From: DAOUMU01 sp034409055
GTDB lineage: Bacteria > Chloroflexota > Anaerolineae > 4572-78 > J111
NCBI GenBank assembly: GCA_034409055.1
Contig: DAOUMU010000032.1
Span: forward strand, 1-10,043
Length of the DNA stretch: 10,043 nucleotides
Direction: 5' to 3'
The notes below the pieces were generated by a model that was not told the DNA's origin, did no database searches, and saw nothing but the letters and a program-made list of their open reading frames with translations. The first letter of the stretch is position 1, and every line of letters begins with the position of its first letter. The translations under genes were made by a program, and so were the position numbers. Positions 1 to 5,557 of this stretch are shown in pieces.

Positions 1-188
1 TAGGGATGCCCTGGCTACGAGCGAGCTAAATACTATAGGGAATTTCTTTTTTGTAGGCCCCGCATCCCCCTGCGGGGGCCGGGTATAGGGATGCCCTGGC
101 TACGAGCGAGCTAAATACTATAGGGAATTTCTTTTTTGTAGGCCCCGCATCCCCCTGCGGGGGCCGGGCATGGGGATGCCCTCGCTAC
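1..188. repeat. Tandem array of palindromic repeats, 85-bp period
   Basis: Bases 1-85 and 86-170 are the same 85-bp unit, differing only at position 84 (t) versus 169 (c). A third, partial unit at 171-188 is slightly diverged. Each unit contains a 51-bp palindromic element (53-103 and 138-188) that opens with GTAGGCCCCGCATCCC and closes with GGGATGCCCTGGCTAC (the last copy has TCG for TGG). The outer GTAG/CTAC and the inner GCATCCC/GGGATGC can pair. An alternative inner hairpin, GGCCCCGCA/TGCGGGGGCC, lies at 56-80 and 141-165. The 34-bp linkers at 19-52 and 104-137 are identical. Bases 1-18 are the right half of another element, so the array continues past the left edge. No ORF or transposase is associated. 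I read it as a REP-like or MITE-derived intergenic repeat amplified in tandem; its function is unknown. Confidence 0.85.
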
Positions 189-209
189 GAGAGAAATAGA
201 TTTGGGATG

Positions 210-239
210 AACCAGGCTTGGGGTAAGCCAAGCCTGGTT
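210..239 (-). terminator. Probable operon-end hairpin terminator
   Basis: AACCAGGCTTGG (210-221) and CCAAGCCTGGTT (228-239) form a perfect 12-bp stem with a 6-nt loop. It lies about 95 nt downstream of the stop codon of the last gene on the minus strand. No clean U-tract follows on that strand (CATCCCAAATCTATTTC), while the plus-strand exit (GAATTTGTTTAACTTT) is T-rich. It may therefore be a bidirectional terminator, or a 3'-end stabilising hairpin rather than a classical intrinsic terminator. No gene is seen between 1 and 332. Confidence 0.6.
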
Positions 240-270
240 GAATTTGTTTAACTTTGAGTTACGGACCTAT

Positions 271-294
271 GGCCTGGATTTGTCAATCCGGGCC
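271..294 (-). other. Second 3'-region hairpin
   Basis: GGCCTGGATT (271-280) and AATCCGGGCC (285-294) pair over 10 positions around a TGTC loop. The one non-Watson-Crick position is a T-G wobble on the plus strand and an A/C mismatch in the minus-strand transcript. It lies between the last stop codon at 333 and the perfect hairpin at 210-239. No T-run follows, so it is not a terminator by itself. It could protect the 3' end of the operon mRNA. Confidence 0.45.
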
Positions 295-332
295 GAGCTA
301 GCAATAAATTACGGGCAAGGTTTCTGCCAGAA

Positions 333-1334
333 TTAGTCTTCCGAGGTGAAGGCAGCGTCAAAGGCGACGGCGGAGGGGGCAAAGTCCGTGCGGCGGATGA
401 AGGCCAGGGCATCAGGGGCACCCCAATCGCGGTCCATACCGCTGTCTTCCCACTCGACCGACAATGGGCTGTCATAGCCAATGCGGTTCAAGGCCCGGAA
501 GAGCTCTTCAAAGTCAACGTCGCCGTGACCGGGTGAAACGAAATCCCAACCTCGTCGGGCGTCACCAAAGTTCAGGTGGGAACCGAGGATGCTGCGGCGA
601 CCGTCGAGTCGTTTCTTGGAGTCTTTGACGTGGACGTGGTAGATACGGTCGGCAAAGGTTTCGACGAAGGCGGCCGAGTCGAGGTGTTGGTGGGCCAGGT
701 GGCTGGGATCAAAGTTAATGCCAAAAGCGGGGCGGCGACCAATGGCCTCCAGCGTTTTCTCGGTGGTCACGAAGTCGTAGGCAATCTCGCTGGGGTGAAC
801 TTCTAACCCCCATTTAACGCCCACCTCGTCAAAAACATCCATGATGGGGTTCCAGCGGTCGGCAAATTCCTTATAGCCGGCCTCAACCACACTGAAGTCA
901 TTGGGGGGAAAGGAGTAAATCATATGCCAGATGGAGGAGCCGGTAAAACCGTTCACAATCTTGACCCCAAATTCGGCCGCCACGCGGGCCGTGTTCTTGA
1001 CTTCTTCAGCACAGCGCTGGCGGACCCCTTCAGGATCCCCATCGCCCCATAAACGAGGGGGCAGGATGCCCTTGTTGCGATCGTCAATCCGGTCGCAGAC
1101 ACACTGGCCCACCAGGTGGGTGCTGATGGCCCAACATTTCAGGTTATATTTCTCCAGCAGGTCTCGTTTTTCTTTCAGGTAGCTGTCGCTTTCCAGGGCT
1201 TTGTCTACTTCAAAGTGATCGCCCCAGCAGGCCAGCTCGAGACCATCGTAGCCCCACTCGCTGACCTTTTTGGCCAGCTCTTCCAGCGATAAATCGGCCC
1301 ATTGGCCGGTGAATAAAGTAACAGGTCGAGCCAT
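333..1334 (-). CDS. Sugar phosphate isomerase/epimerase (xylose isomerase-like TIM barrel)
   Basis: This 333-residue cytoplasmic protein has the features of the xylose isomerase-like TIM-barrel (AP endonuclease 2) superfamily, which includes IolE, IolI and ketose 3-epimerases. The start region GYDGLEL (28-34) is the usual first strand after the N-terminal helix. Likely metal ligands are E178 in GLEVHP, D209 in NFDPSH, H235 in YHVHVKD and E294 in SVEWED; H212 and H270 (GHGDVDF) are also conserved-looking. No signal peptide is visible. The ATG is supported by AAGGAG (1343-1348) at 8-nt spacing. It is the last gene of the run, 44 nt after the cupin. The family includes epimerases, dehydratases, decarboxylases and 3-keto-glycoside lyases, so the reaction cannot be told from sequence. 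Its position after a sugar ABC transporter suggests catabolism of the imported compound. Confidence 0.9.
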   Translation of the reverse strand: MARPVTLFTGQWADLSLEELAKKVSEWGYDGLELACWGDHFEVDKALESDSYLKEKRDLLEKYNLKCWAISTHLVGQCVCDRIDDRNKGILPPRLWGDGDPEGVRQRCAEEVKNTARVAAEFGVKIVNGFTGSSIWHMIYSFPPNDFSVVEAGYKEFADRWNPIMDVFDEVGVKWGLEVHPSEIAYDFVTTEKTLEAIGRRPAFGINFDPSHLAHQHLDSAAFVETFADRIYHVHVKDSKKRLDGRRSILGSHLNFGDARRGWDFVSPGHGDVDFEELFRALNRIGYDSPLSVEWEDSGMDRDWGAPDALAFIRRTDFAPSAVAFDAAFTSED

Positions 1335-1378
1335 TGTTCTTTCTCCTTTGAAAAGTTTGTTAGTAGTTAATTGATTTT

Positions 1379-1777
1379 TTAACGCAACGTATTCCAGGGG
1401 ACTTGGTCACTCACGTCCTCTAATTCGTAACCACCCTCGCCCACACATGGGCCCAAAATAGCCAGTAACCTGGCTGGCTGATCGCCAATATTGAACGAGG
1501 CATGTACTATGTCAGCCCCGATAAAGACGGAGTCGCCCGGCTCCAGGATACTTTTTTCAGTATCAAGCCACTGTTCAATTTTCCCCTCAATGACGTAGAT
1601 GACCTCTTCTTGGTCGGGGTGTTTGTGAAAATTGTGACCAAAACCGGACTTTAAATCAACTTCTATCACCGTCAGGACTTTGGCATTGGTGGTGGGTGGC
1701 CGGCTTAACCAGCCTAACGTGCCCCAATCCAGTTGCTCTCGTTCAGCTTCATTAGATAGAATAAATTTACCGCTCAA
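1379..1777 (-). CDS. Small single-domain cupin, TTG start
   Basis: This 132-residue protein is one conserved-barrel cupin domain. Motif 1 reads HKH-PDQE-E-VIYVIE-G, with metal ligands H51, H53 and E58. Motif 2 runs from GDSVFIG to H92 and ends at N96, with Gly where Pro is usual. The four ligands imply a bound divalent metal. The frame stays open far upstream inside the preceding gene, but a GGGAGGG Shine-Dalgarno 8 nt before a TTG, directly after that gene's stop codon, places the start at 1777. The resulting length is normal for a stand-alone cupin. Small cupins beside sugar catabolic genes are often sugar isomerases, KdgF-like or mutarotase-like enzymes, or sugar sensors. Here the role is unknown, though the company of TIM-barrel epimerases favours an enzyme acting on the same substrate. 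Confidence 0.85.
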   Translation of the reverse strand: MSGKFILSNEAEREQLDWGTLGWLSRPPTTNAKVLTVIEVDLKSGFGHNFHKHPDQEEVIYVIEGKIEQWLDTEKSILEPGDSVFIGADIVHASFNIGDQPARLLAILGPCVGEGGYELEDVSDQVPWNTLR

Positions 1778-1785
1778 AATTTCAA

Positions 1786-1792
1786 CCCTCCC
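1786..1792 (-). promoter_or_regulatory. Shine-Dalgarno that fixes the cupin TTG start
   Basis: The minus strand reads GGGAGGG here, with 8 nt to the TTG at 1777-1775. It begins 1 nt after the TGA stop (1796-1794) of the upstream TIM-barrel gene. The in-frame codons further upstream lie inside that gene and encode nothing cupin-like. This arrangement suggests translational coupling. Confidence 0.75.
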
Positions 1793-1793
1793 T

Positions 1794-2624
1794 TCAAAGA
1801 CTGAGTTCTTTGAATTTACGCGCTTGACCTTCGATGGCCGGCTCTGTAGCCAGTCGCTCGATGCTGCTGGCCCCGAAAAAGCCGGCGATACCGTTGGTGT
1901 GTTCAAAGATGTACTTGGCGTCCTCCGGCTCAGCAATTGGTCCGCCGTGACAAAGCACGATGATGTCAGGATTGACGCTGACCGCCGCATCACGCATGGC
2001 CTGCACCCGGCTGGCAGAATCGGCCAGTGTCAACGCTGTTTCCGCGCCGATGGCCCCCTTGGTGGTTAAGCCCATATGGGGTACCAGGACATCGGCACCG
2101 GCTTCGGCCATGGACCGGGCCTCTTCCGGGGTGAACACGTAGGGGCAGGTGAGCATGTCCAGCTCGTGGGCCTGGCGGACCATCTCCACTTCTAGCCCAT
2201 AGCCCATACCCGTCTCTTCCAGGTTGGACCGGATTGAGCCGTCAAACAGACCGACCGTGGGGAAATTCTGCACGCCGTCAAATCCTATCTCTTTCAGTTG
2301 GCGCAAGAAGACCGGCATGAGCCGGAAGGGATCAGTGCCGCACACGCCGGCCAGAACCGGTGTATCTTGCACGACTGGCAATACCTCACCGGCCATCTCG
2401 ACGACGATCTGGTTGGCATCGCCGTAAGGCAGCATCCCGGCCAGACTGCCGCGGCCGGCCATGCGATAACGGCCCGAGTTATAGATGATGATAATGTCCA
2501 CCCCACCTCGCTCGGCAAACTTGGCCGAGATACCGGTGCCTGCGCCCGCGCCGATGACCGGCTTGCCGCTATCTATCTGAGCTCGCAGTCGCCGCAGCGA
2601 CTCTTCCCGAGGAATAAATGGCAT
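1794..2624 (-). CDS. Phosphoenolpyruvate hydrolase-like TIM-barrel protein (Tm-1 C-terminal domain homologue)
   Basis: This 276-residue protein resembles the PEP_hydrolase/TIM-br_sig_trns family (PF09370), a TIM barrel usually placed near the isocitrate lyase/PEP mutase superfamily. Recognisable blocks are GAGAGTG (25-31), YNSGRYRMAGRGSLAG (48-63), GVCGTDP (93-99), GFDGVQNFPTVG (114-125), HMGLTTKG (183-190), CHGGP (225-229) and GFFGASSIER (248-257). The glycine-rich loops and charged residues at strand ends suggest a phosphate- or carboxylate-binding active site. In plant Tm-1 this domain is fused behind a UPF0261 domain; here the two are separate genes, with UPF0261 just upstream and a MITE in the gap. 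The start is supported by AGGAGG (2633-2638) at 8-nt spacing. The reaction is not established for the family, so the hydrolase name should be taken as a label. Confidence 0.88.
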   Translation of the reverse strand: MPFIPREESLRRLRAQIDSGKPVIGAGAGTGISAKFAERGGVDIIIIYNSGRYRMAGRGSLAGMLPYGDANQIVVEMAGEVLPVVQDTPVLAGVCGTDPFRLMPVFLRQLKEIGFDGVQNFPTVGLFDGSIRSNLEETGMGYGLEVEMVRQAHELDMLTCPYVFTPEEARSMAEAGADVLVPHMGLTTKGAIGAETALTLADSASRVQAMRDAAVSVNPDIIVLCHGGPIAEPEDAKYIFEHTNGIAGFFGASSIERLATEPAIEGQARKFKELSL

Positions 2625-2651
2625 CTTGGGTTCCTCCTATTTCTTTAGATA

Positions 2652-2659
2652 AATCAGAT
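2652..2659. repeat. Left target-site duplication of the MITE
   Basis: AATCAGAT lies immediately outside the left inverted repeat and is repeated exactly, in direct orientation, at 2803-2810. Without one copy and the element, the spacer between the two genes would be about 49 nt, similar to other gaps in this operon. Confidence 0.85.
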
Positions 2660-2802
2660 GTAACTACCTACCATGTCATTCTGAACGAGCGCAGCGAGTG
2701 AAGAATCCCCGAGGTTTTGGTAAAGTAGACCTCTTTTGGGCCAAAGTTTCGGAGATTCCTCGTCGCTGCGCTCCTCGGAATGACATGAGGGTAGGCAGTT
2801 AC
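2660..2802. mobile_element. 143-bp MITE-like palindromic element with 8-bp target duplication
   Basis: The ends GTAACTACCTACC (2660-2672) and GGTAGGCAGTTAC (2790-2802) are inverted repeats. The complementarity continues inward through ATGTCATTC, GAGCGCAGCGA, GAATC and CCGA to arms of about 60 nt (2660-2720 and 2741-2802), with scattered substitutions and a 3-nt insertion (CTC) in the right arm. AATCAGAT directly flanks both ends (2652-2659 and 2803-2810), an exact 8-bp duplication. No ORF of its own is seen. The GTCATTC...GAGCGCAGCGA...GAATC core is of a type I recognise as a scattered palindromic repeat in many environmental bacterial genomes. It sits in the spacer between the Tm-1-like gene and its TIM-barrel partner, and will fold into a long hairpin in the operon mRNA. 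It was presumably mobilised by a transposase elsewhere. Confidence 0.88.
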
Positions 2803-2810
2803 AATCAGAT
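2803..2810. repeat. Right target-site duplication of the MITE
   Basis: AATCAGAT directly follows the GTTAC end of the right inverted repeat and matches 2652-2659 at all 8 positions. The match indicates an insertion recent enough that the duplication has not decayed. Confidence 0.85.
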
Positions 2811-2824
2811 AATAATATATTGTA

Positions 2825-4039
2825 CTACTCCTTTGCCGCCAGCATCTCCAGCAGACGATTTGCCATGGCCGCAGCAAAGGTTGGGTCGTTAATGTGCATA
2901 TCTAACTCGATCAGTTCCACCGGGGGGCGTACATGTTGGCGTAATGCCTCGAACAAGGCCGTATCGGCCTCCGGTAAATAGAATGGTTCTCCCTCCTTAT
3001 CGATGGCGCTCACACCCTGTAGGGGTACGAATAGAGTCGTGGGGCCCTGGGCCTGGTTGAGTTTTTCGGCGATAATGCGTCCCAACTCAGCGCACTCTTC
3101 AGTCGTGGTACGCATCAGGGTCACGTTGGGGGTATGTCTGTAGAAGGTACGCTCTTTGAATTGGGAGGGAACGGTGTCATAAGCCCAGAAGTTGACCATA
3201 TCCAGGGCTCCGCATGAGACGATCTGGGGGACGCCCTGACGCCCGGCCGCTTCCAGGCGATTTGGCCCGGCGCTCAACAGGCCGCCGACCAGTTCATCGC
3301 ACCACTCGGTGGTGGTGATATCGGCCACCCCGGTAATGAAGCCATCCTCAATCAGGGCTTCCATAGACCGGCCGCCACTACCGGTCGCATGGAAGACCAA
3401 CACCTCGTAGCCGGCCTGCTCTAGACGTTCACGGACAGCGTTGACGCAGGGCGTGGTCACCCCAAACATCGTGGCCCCGATCAAGGGTTTATCCACGGCC
3501 ACAGGCATTTCTTGTTCGACCATCCCGCATACAGCGCCAACTGCATTGGCCAGAATACGCCGTGACAACCGGTTCAAACCGGCAATATCCACCACCGAAT
3601 ACATCATGTTGATATCTTTGACGCCCACGTATGGCTGGATATCACCGGCAGCAACCGTGGAGACCATGACTTTGGGCAATCCTACCGGCAATTCGCGCAT
3701 CGCCGCCGTGGCCACGGCTGTCCCCCCTGAGCCTCCCAGGCCCAGGACGCCGTCGAACTTGCCTTCGGCGTACATTTGTCCAGCCAATTGGCTGGCCCCG
3801 CGTGCCATCACTTCGATCCCGGTGCCACGATGAGCTTCCTCGCGCAAGGCGGCCAGGGTACTACCGCCAGCTTCGGCCACTGTTTCCGCACTGATGTCGG
3901 GGGTGAAGGTGGGCTCGCCGATAACCCCACCATCGAGCACTAATACTTGATGACCACGTTCGGTGATGAGGTCACGAACGTAGGCGTATTCTGGCCCCTT
4001 GGTGTCAAGGGTGCCAATGAGTAAGATTGTTTTGGACAT
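2825..4039 (-). CDS. Tm-1-like ATP-binding protein (UPF0261 family)
   Basis: This 404-residue protein matches the UPF0261/Tm-1-like family. It opens with the strand and loop KTILLIGTLDTKGPEYAYV (3-21), then LVLDGGV (33-39). The central glycine-rich block VLGLGGSGGTAVA (98-110) is followed by PKVMVSTVAAGD (122-133). The second half contains VFHATGSGGRSME (215-227), DITTTEWCDELVGG (240-253) and CGALDMVNF (276-284). In tomato Tm-1 this domain binds ATP and blocks tobamovirus replication, but the bacterial role is unknown and is probably metabolic. The frame is open up to 4129, but the ATG at 4039 has AAGGAG 6 nt upstream and gives the usual family start. The partner TIM-barrel gene follows after the MITE. 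The strict pairing suggests the two polypeptides form one complex or perform successive steps. Confidence 0.92.
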   Translation of the reverse strand: MSKTILLIGTLDTKGPEYAYVRDLITERGHQVLVLDGGVIGEPTFTPDISAETVAEAGGSTLAALREEAHRGTGIEVMARGASQLAGQMYAEGKFDGVLGLGGSGGTAVATAAMRELPVGLPKVMVSTVAAGDIQPYVGVKDINMMYSVVDIAGLNRLSRRILANAVGAVCGMVEQEMPVAVDKPLIGATMFGVTTPCVNAVRERLEQAGYEVLVFHATGSGGRSMEALIEDGFITGVADITTTEWCDELVGGLLSAGPNRLEAAGRQGVPQIVSCGALDMVNFWAYDTVPSQFKERTFYRHTPNVTLMRTTTEECAELGRIIAEKLNQAQGPTTLFVPLQGVSAIDKEGEPFYLPEADTALFEALRQHVRPPVELIELDMHINDPTFAAAMANRLLEMLAAKE

Positions 4040-4045
4040 CGTTGT

Positions 4046-4051
4046 CTCCTT
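4046..4051 (-). promoter_or_regulatory. Shine-Dalgarno that fixes the UPF0261 start at 4039
   Basis: The minus strand reads AAGGAG, 6 nt before the ATG at 4039-4037. The 30 extra in-frame codons up to 4129 overlap the hairpin at 4088-4123 and encode a cysteine-rich stretch unlike the family N-terminus, so the longer start is unlikely. Confidence 0.75.
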
Positions 4052-4087
4052 GGCTTTTAGGCAAAAATGGCCCCAGGCGCAGCAAAA

Positions 4088-4123
4088 TGGGCACGCCACC
4101 AACCTGCTAGAGGTGGCGGCCCA
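4088..4123 (-). terminator. Attenuator-like hairpin between epimerase and UPF0261 genes
   Basis: TGGGC (4088-4092) pairs with GCCCA (4119-4123), and CGCCACC (4094-4100) pairs with GGTGGCG (4112-4118). This gives a 12-bp GC-rich stem with one bulged base and an 11-nt loop. In the minus-strand transcript the stem is followed directly by TTTTGCTG. The U-run is short, so partial termination or 3'-end stabilisation fits better than full termination. It lies in a 127-nt spacer in which I see no convincing new promoter. It probably lowers expression of the downstream enzymes relative to the transporter. Confidence 0.55.
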
Positions 4124-4166
4124 GCCCATAGAGTTTTAGATGAGTATGAATTAAGGTGTTGACTGG

Positions 4167-5015
4167 TCAAGCCAGCAGTTTTTTCAGAAATGCTAATCCG
4201 TCGTAGGCGATAGCGTCTTGGGTGGGGGCTAACGAGCGCCAGATAGCTGCGGCCCGGGCAATACTTTTGACCTTGGCAGTGAACGATTCGATGACTACTG
4301 GCCCGTCATAGTTAATATCGCGCAGGGCCTGGGCCACGTCGGACCAGGGGATGTGCCCTGAACCTGGGGCGCCCCGGTCATTCTCGCAGGTATGGACGTG
4401 ACGCAGGCGAGAGCCGGCAGCGCGGATGGCCTCTCCCATTGAAGCTTCCTCGATGTTCATGTGGAAGGTGTCCAGCATCAACTGGCAGGCCGGGTTGTCT
4501 ACCCGGTCGATCACCTCGATGGCCTGTGAAGCTAGGTTGATAAAGCTGGTTTCAAAGCGGTTCAGGGGCTCGATGCATAGGGTAACGCCGTGATCGGCCG
4601 CGTAGGCGGCCAGGGAACTCAATTGTGAGACGAGTAAATCTGTGTCGTGGGCCCGCTCCTCGGGGGTGGCTTGCCAGGTACGTCCGACGGCCGAGTAGAT
4701 GGGACCGACCAAATTTGAAGCGCCCAGGGTCTGGGCGGCCTCGATCGCGTGACGAATATAGGCCATACCGTTGTCGCGAATTTCCACGTCAGGATGGACC
4801 AGGTCTCGATCTGGCCCCATGGCCACACAAGTGCTGACGCCCAAATCGTGGTCACGGATAAGGGCGGCCGCTTCGGCATAATCGAAGCCATCAATGGCTT
4901 CCAGGGGCAGTTCGACCATGTCGAAGCCGGCCTCTGCCAACTCCGGCACTTTTGATTTTAACTCCTCAAGCGTGACCGGGGCGAACCAAACCCAGGTGTT
5001 TACTCCGAATTTCAT
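4167..5015 (-). CDS. D-tagatose/D-psicose 3-epimerase-like sugar isomerase/epimerase
   Basis: This 282-residue xylose-isomerase-like TIM barrel has the full active-site set of ketose 3-epimerases. E149 (CIEPLNRFE), D182 (MLDTFHMNIEE), H208 (RHVHTCENDRG) and E243 (VIESF) are the expected metal ligands. E155, H185 and R214 match residues that contact the sugar. As I recall the Pseudomonas cichorii D-tagatose 3-epimerase numbering (E152, E158, D185, H188, H211, R217, E246), each residue here is offset by exactly three, so spacing is fully kept. The expected reaction is Mn2+-dependent epimerisation at C3 of a free ketose, though related enzymes act on ketose phosphates or keto-acids. No signal peptide is seen. 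The start is supported by AAGGAG (5023-5028) at 7-nt spacing. It follows the transporter genes, which suggests that it acts on the imported sugar. Confidence 0.9.
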   Translation of the reverse strand: MKFGVNTWVWFAPVTLEELKSKVPELAEAGFDMVELPLEAIDGFDYAEAAALIRDHDLGVSTCVAMGPDRDLVHPDVEIRDNGMAYIRHAIEAAQTLGASNLVGPIYSAVGRTWQATPEERAHDTDLLVSQLSSLAAYAADHGVTLCIEPLNRFETSFINLASQAIEVIDRVDNPACQLMLDTFHMNIEEASMGEAIRAAGSRLRHVHTCENDRGAPGSGHIPWSDVAQALRDINYDGPVVIESFTAKVKSIARAAAIWRSLAPTQDAIAYDGLAFLKKLLA

Positions 5016-5062
5016 AAGATTACTCCTTTGTAATGATGGTTTTTGATTGTAAATTTAAGGAC

Positions 5063-5530
5063 TCACTCTCCGCCCTTGGTTTCGCTTTGCTCGAATTCGC
5101 CGATGGATAGGCTCGTTTCCTCCTGACGACGCACTCCTTTGGGGATGACGTGGCTCCACAAAATGAAGGCCAGGGTGGATATCAACAACACCTGGAAACT
5201 GTAGCGGTACACAGCGAATGACCACGGCTGGAATAAGCCAACCACACCCAACACGATGCCGGCGATGAGGATCGTCTCAATCGGACGATAAGTCCGCTCG
5301 GGGATGTTATTGCTGAGAGCGGTGGCTACCAGCCAGATGATCGTAATGAGGGCGAGTATAATGGCCACAAAGATCAGGAGGAAGGGGATGGCCGAGATCA
5401 GGACGTTGGTGGCCAGTTGTTCCTCAGGAACTGACGACTCAATAAAGGGGCCAGCGACAAGCCCCAGAATCAACAAGACAACGGCCGCAATGGGGATGCC
5501 TATTGGAACGCGAGGGCGTATCTTCGCCAT
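5063..5530 (-). CDS. Small four-helix membrane protein, unknown function, encoded with the ABC transporter
   Basis: I do not recognise a family for this 155-residue protein. Four hydrophobic segments are visible at about 9-30, 43-72, 83-103 and 109-129, with a basic N-terminus (MAKIRPR) and a hydrophilic, acidic C-terminal tail after KGVRRQEE. By the positive-inside rule both ends are likely cytoplasmic. There is no cleavable signal peptide or lipobox. GAGGAG (5536-5541) lies 5 nt before the ATG, and the gene starts 27 nt after the second ATPase gene ends. Its place inside the transporter operon suggests an accessory subunit. A loose parallel is GlpU, the small membrane protein encoded in the rhizobial glycerol ABC operon that also has two ATPases. 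Homology to GlpU is not claimed. Confidence 0.75.
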   Translation of the reverse strand: MAKIRPRVPIGIPIAAVVLLILGLVAGPFIESSVPEEQLATNVLISAIPFLLIFVAIILALITIIWLVATALSNNIPERTYRPIETILIAGIVLGVVGLFQPWSFAVYRYSFQVLLISTLAFILWSHVIPKGVRRQEETSLSIGEFEQSETKGGE

Positions 5531-5557
5531 AGTTTCTCCTCAACCAAAAGATTTTTA

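Noticed and set aside
1..188. CRISPR array
   Set aside because: Repeats are 51-bp palindromes and the linkers between them are identical rather than unique spacers; no cas genes are present.
248..481. 77-residue minus-strand ORF at the operon end
   Set aside because: Overlaps the C-terminal part of the TIM-barrel gene in another frame and consists of low-complexity Pro/Ser/Arg residues.
1680..2069. 129-residue plus-strand ORF
   Set aside because: Antisense to the cupin and TIM-barrel genes, both of which have clear family motifs.
2660..2802. Intrinsic terminator in the spacer of the Tm-1 pair
   Set aside because: The palindrome is far too long, lacks a U-tract, and has target duplications at both ends, so a mobile element explains it better.
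2803..2824. Promoter in the AT-rich stretch before the MITE
   Set aside because: A TATTAT-like box can be picked on the minus strand but no matching -35 at proper spacing is evident; AT-richness alone is not enough.
4040..4129. N-terminal extension of the UPF0261 protein to an ATG at 4129
   Set aside because: The extension would read through the hairpin, is unlike the family start, and the ATG at 4039 has its own good Shine-Dalgarno.
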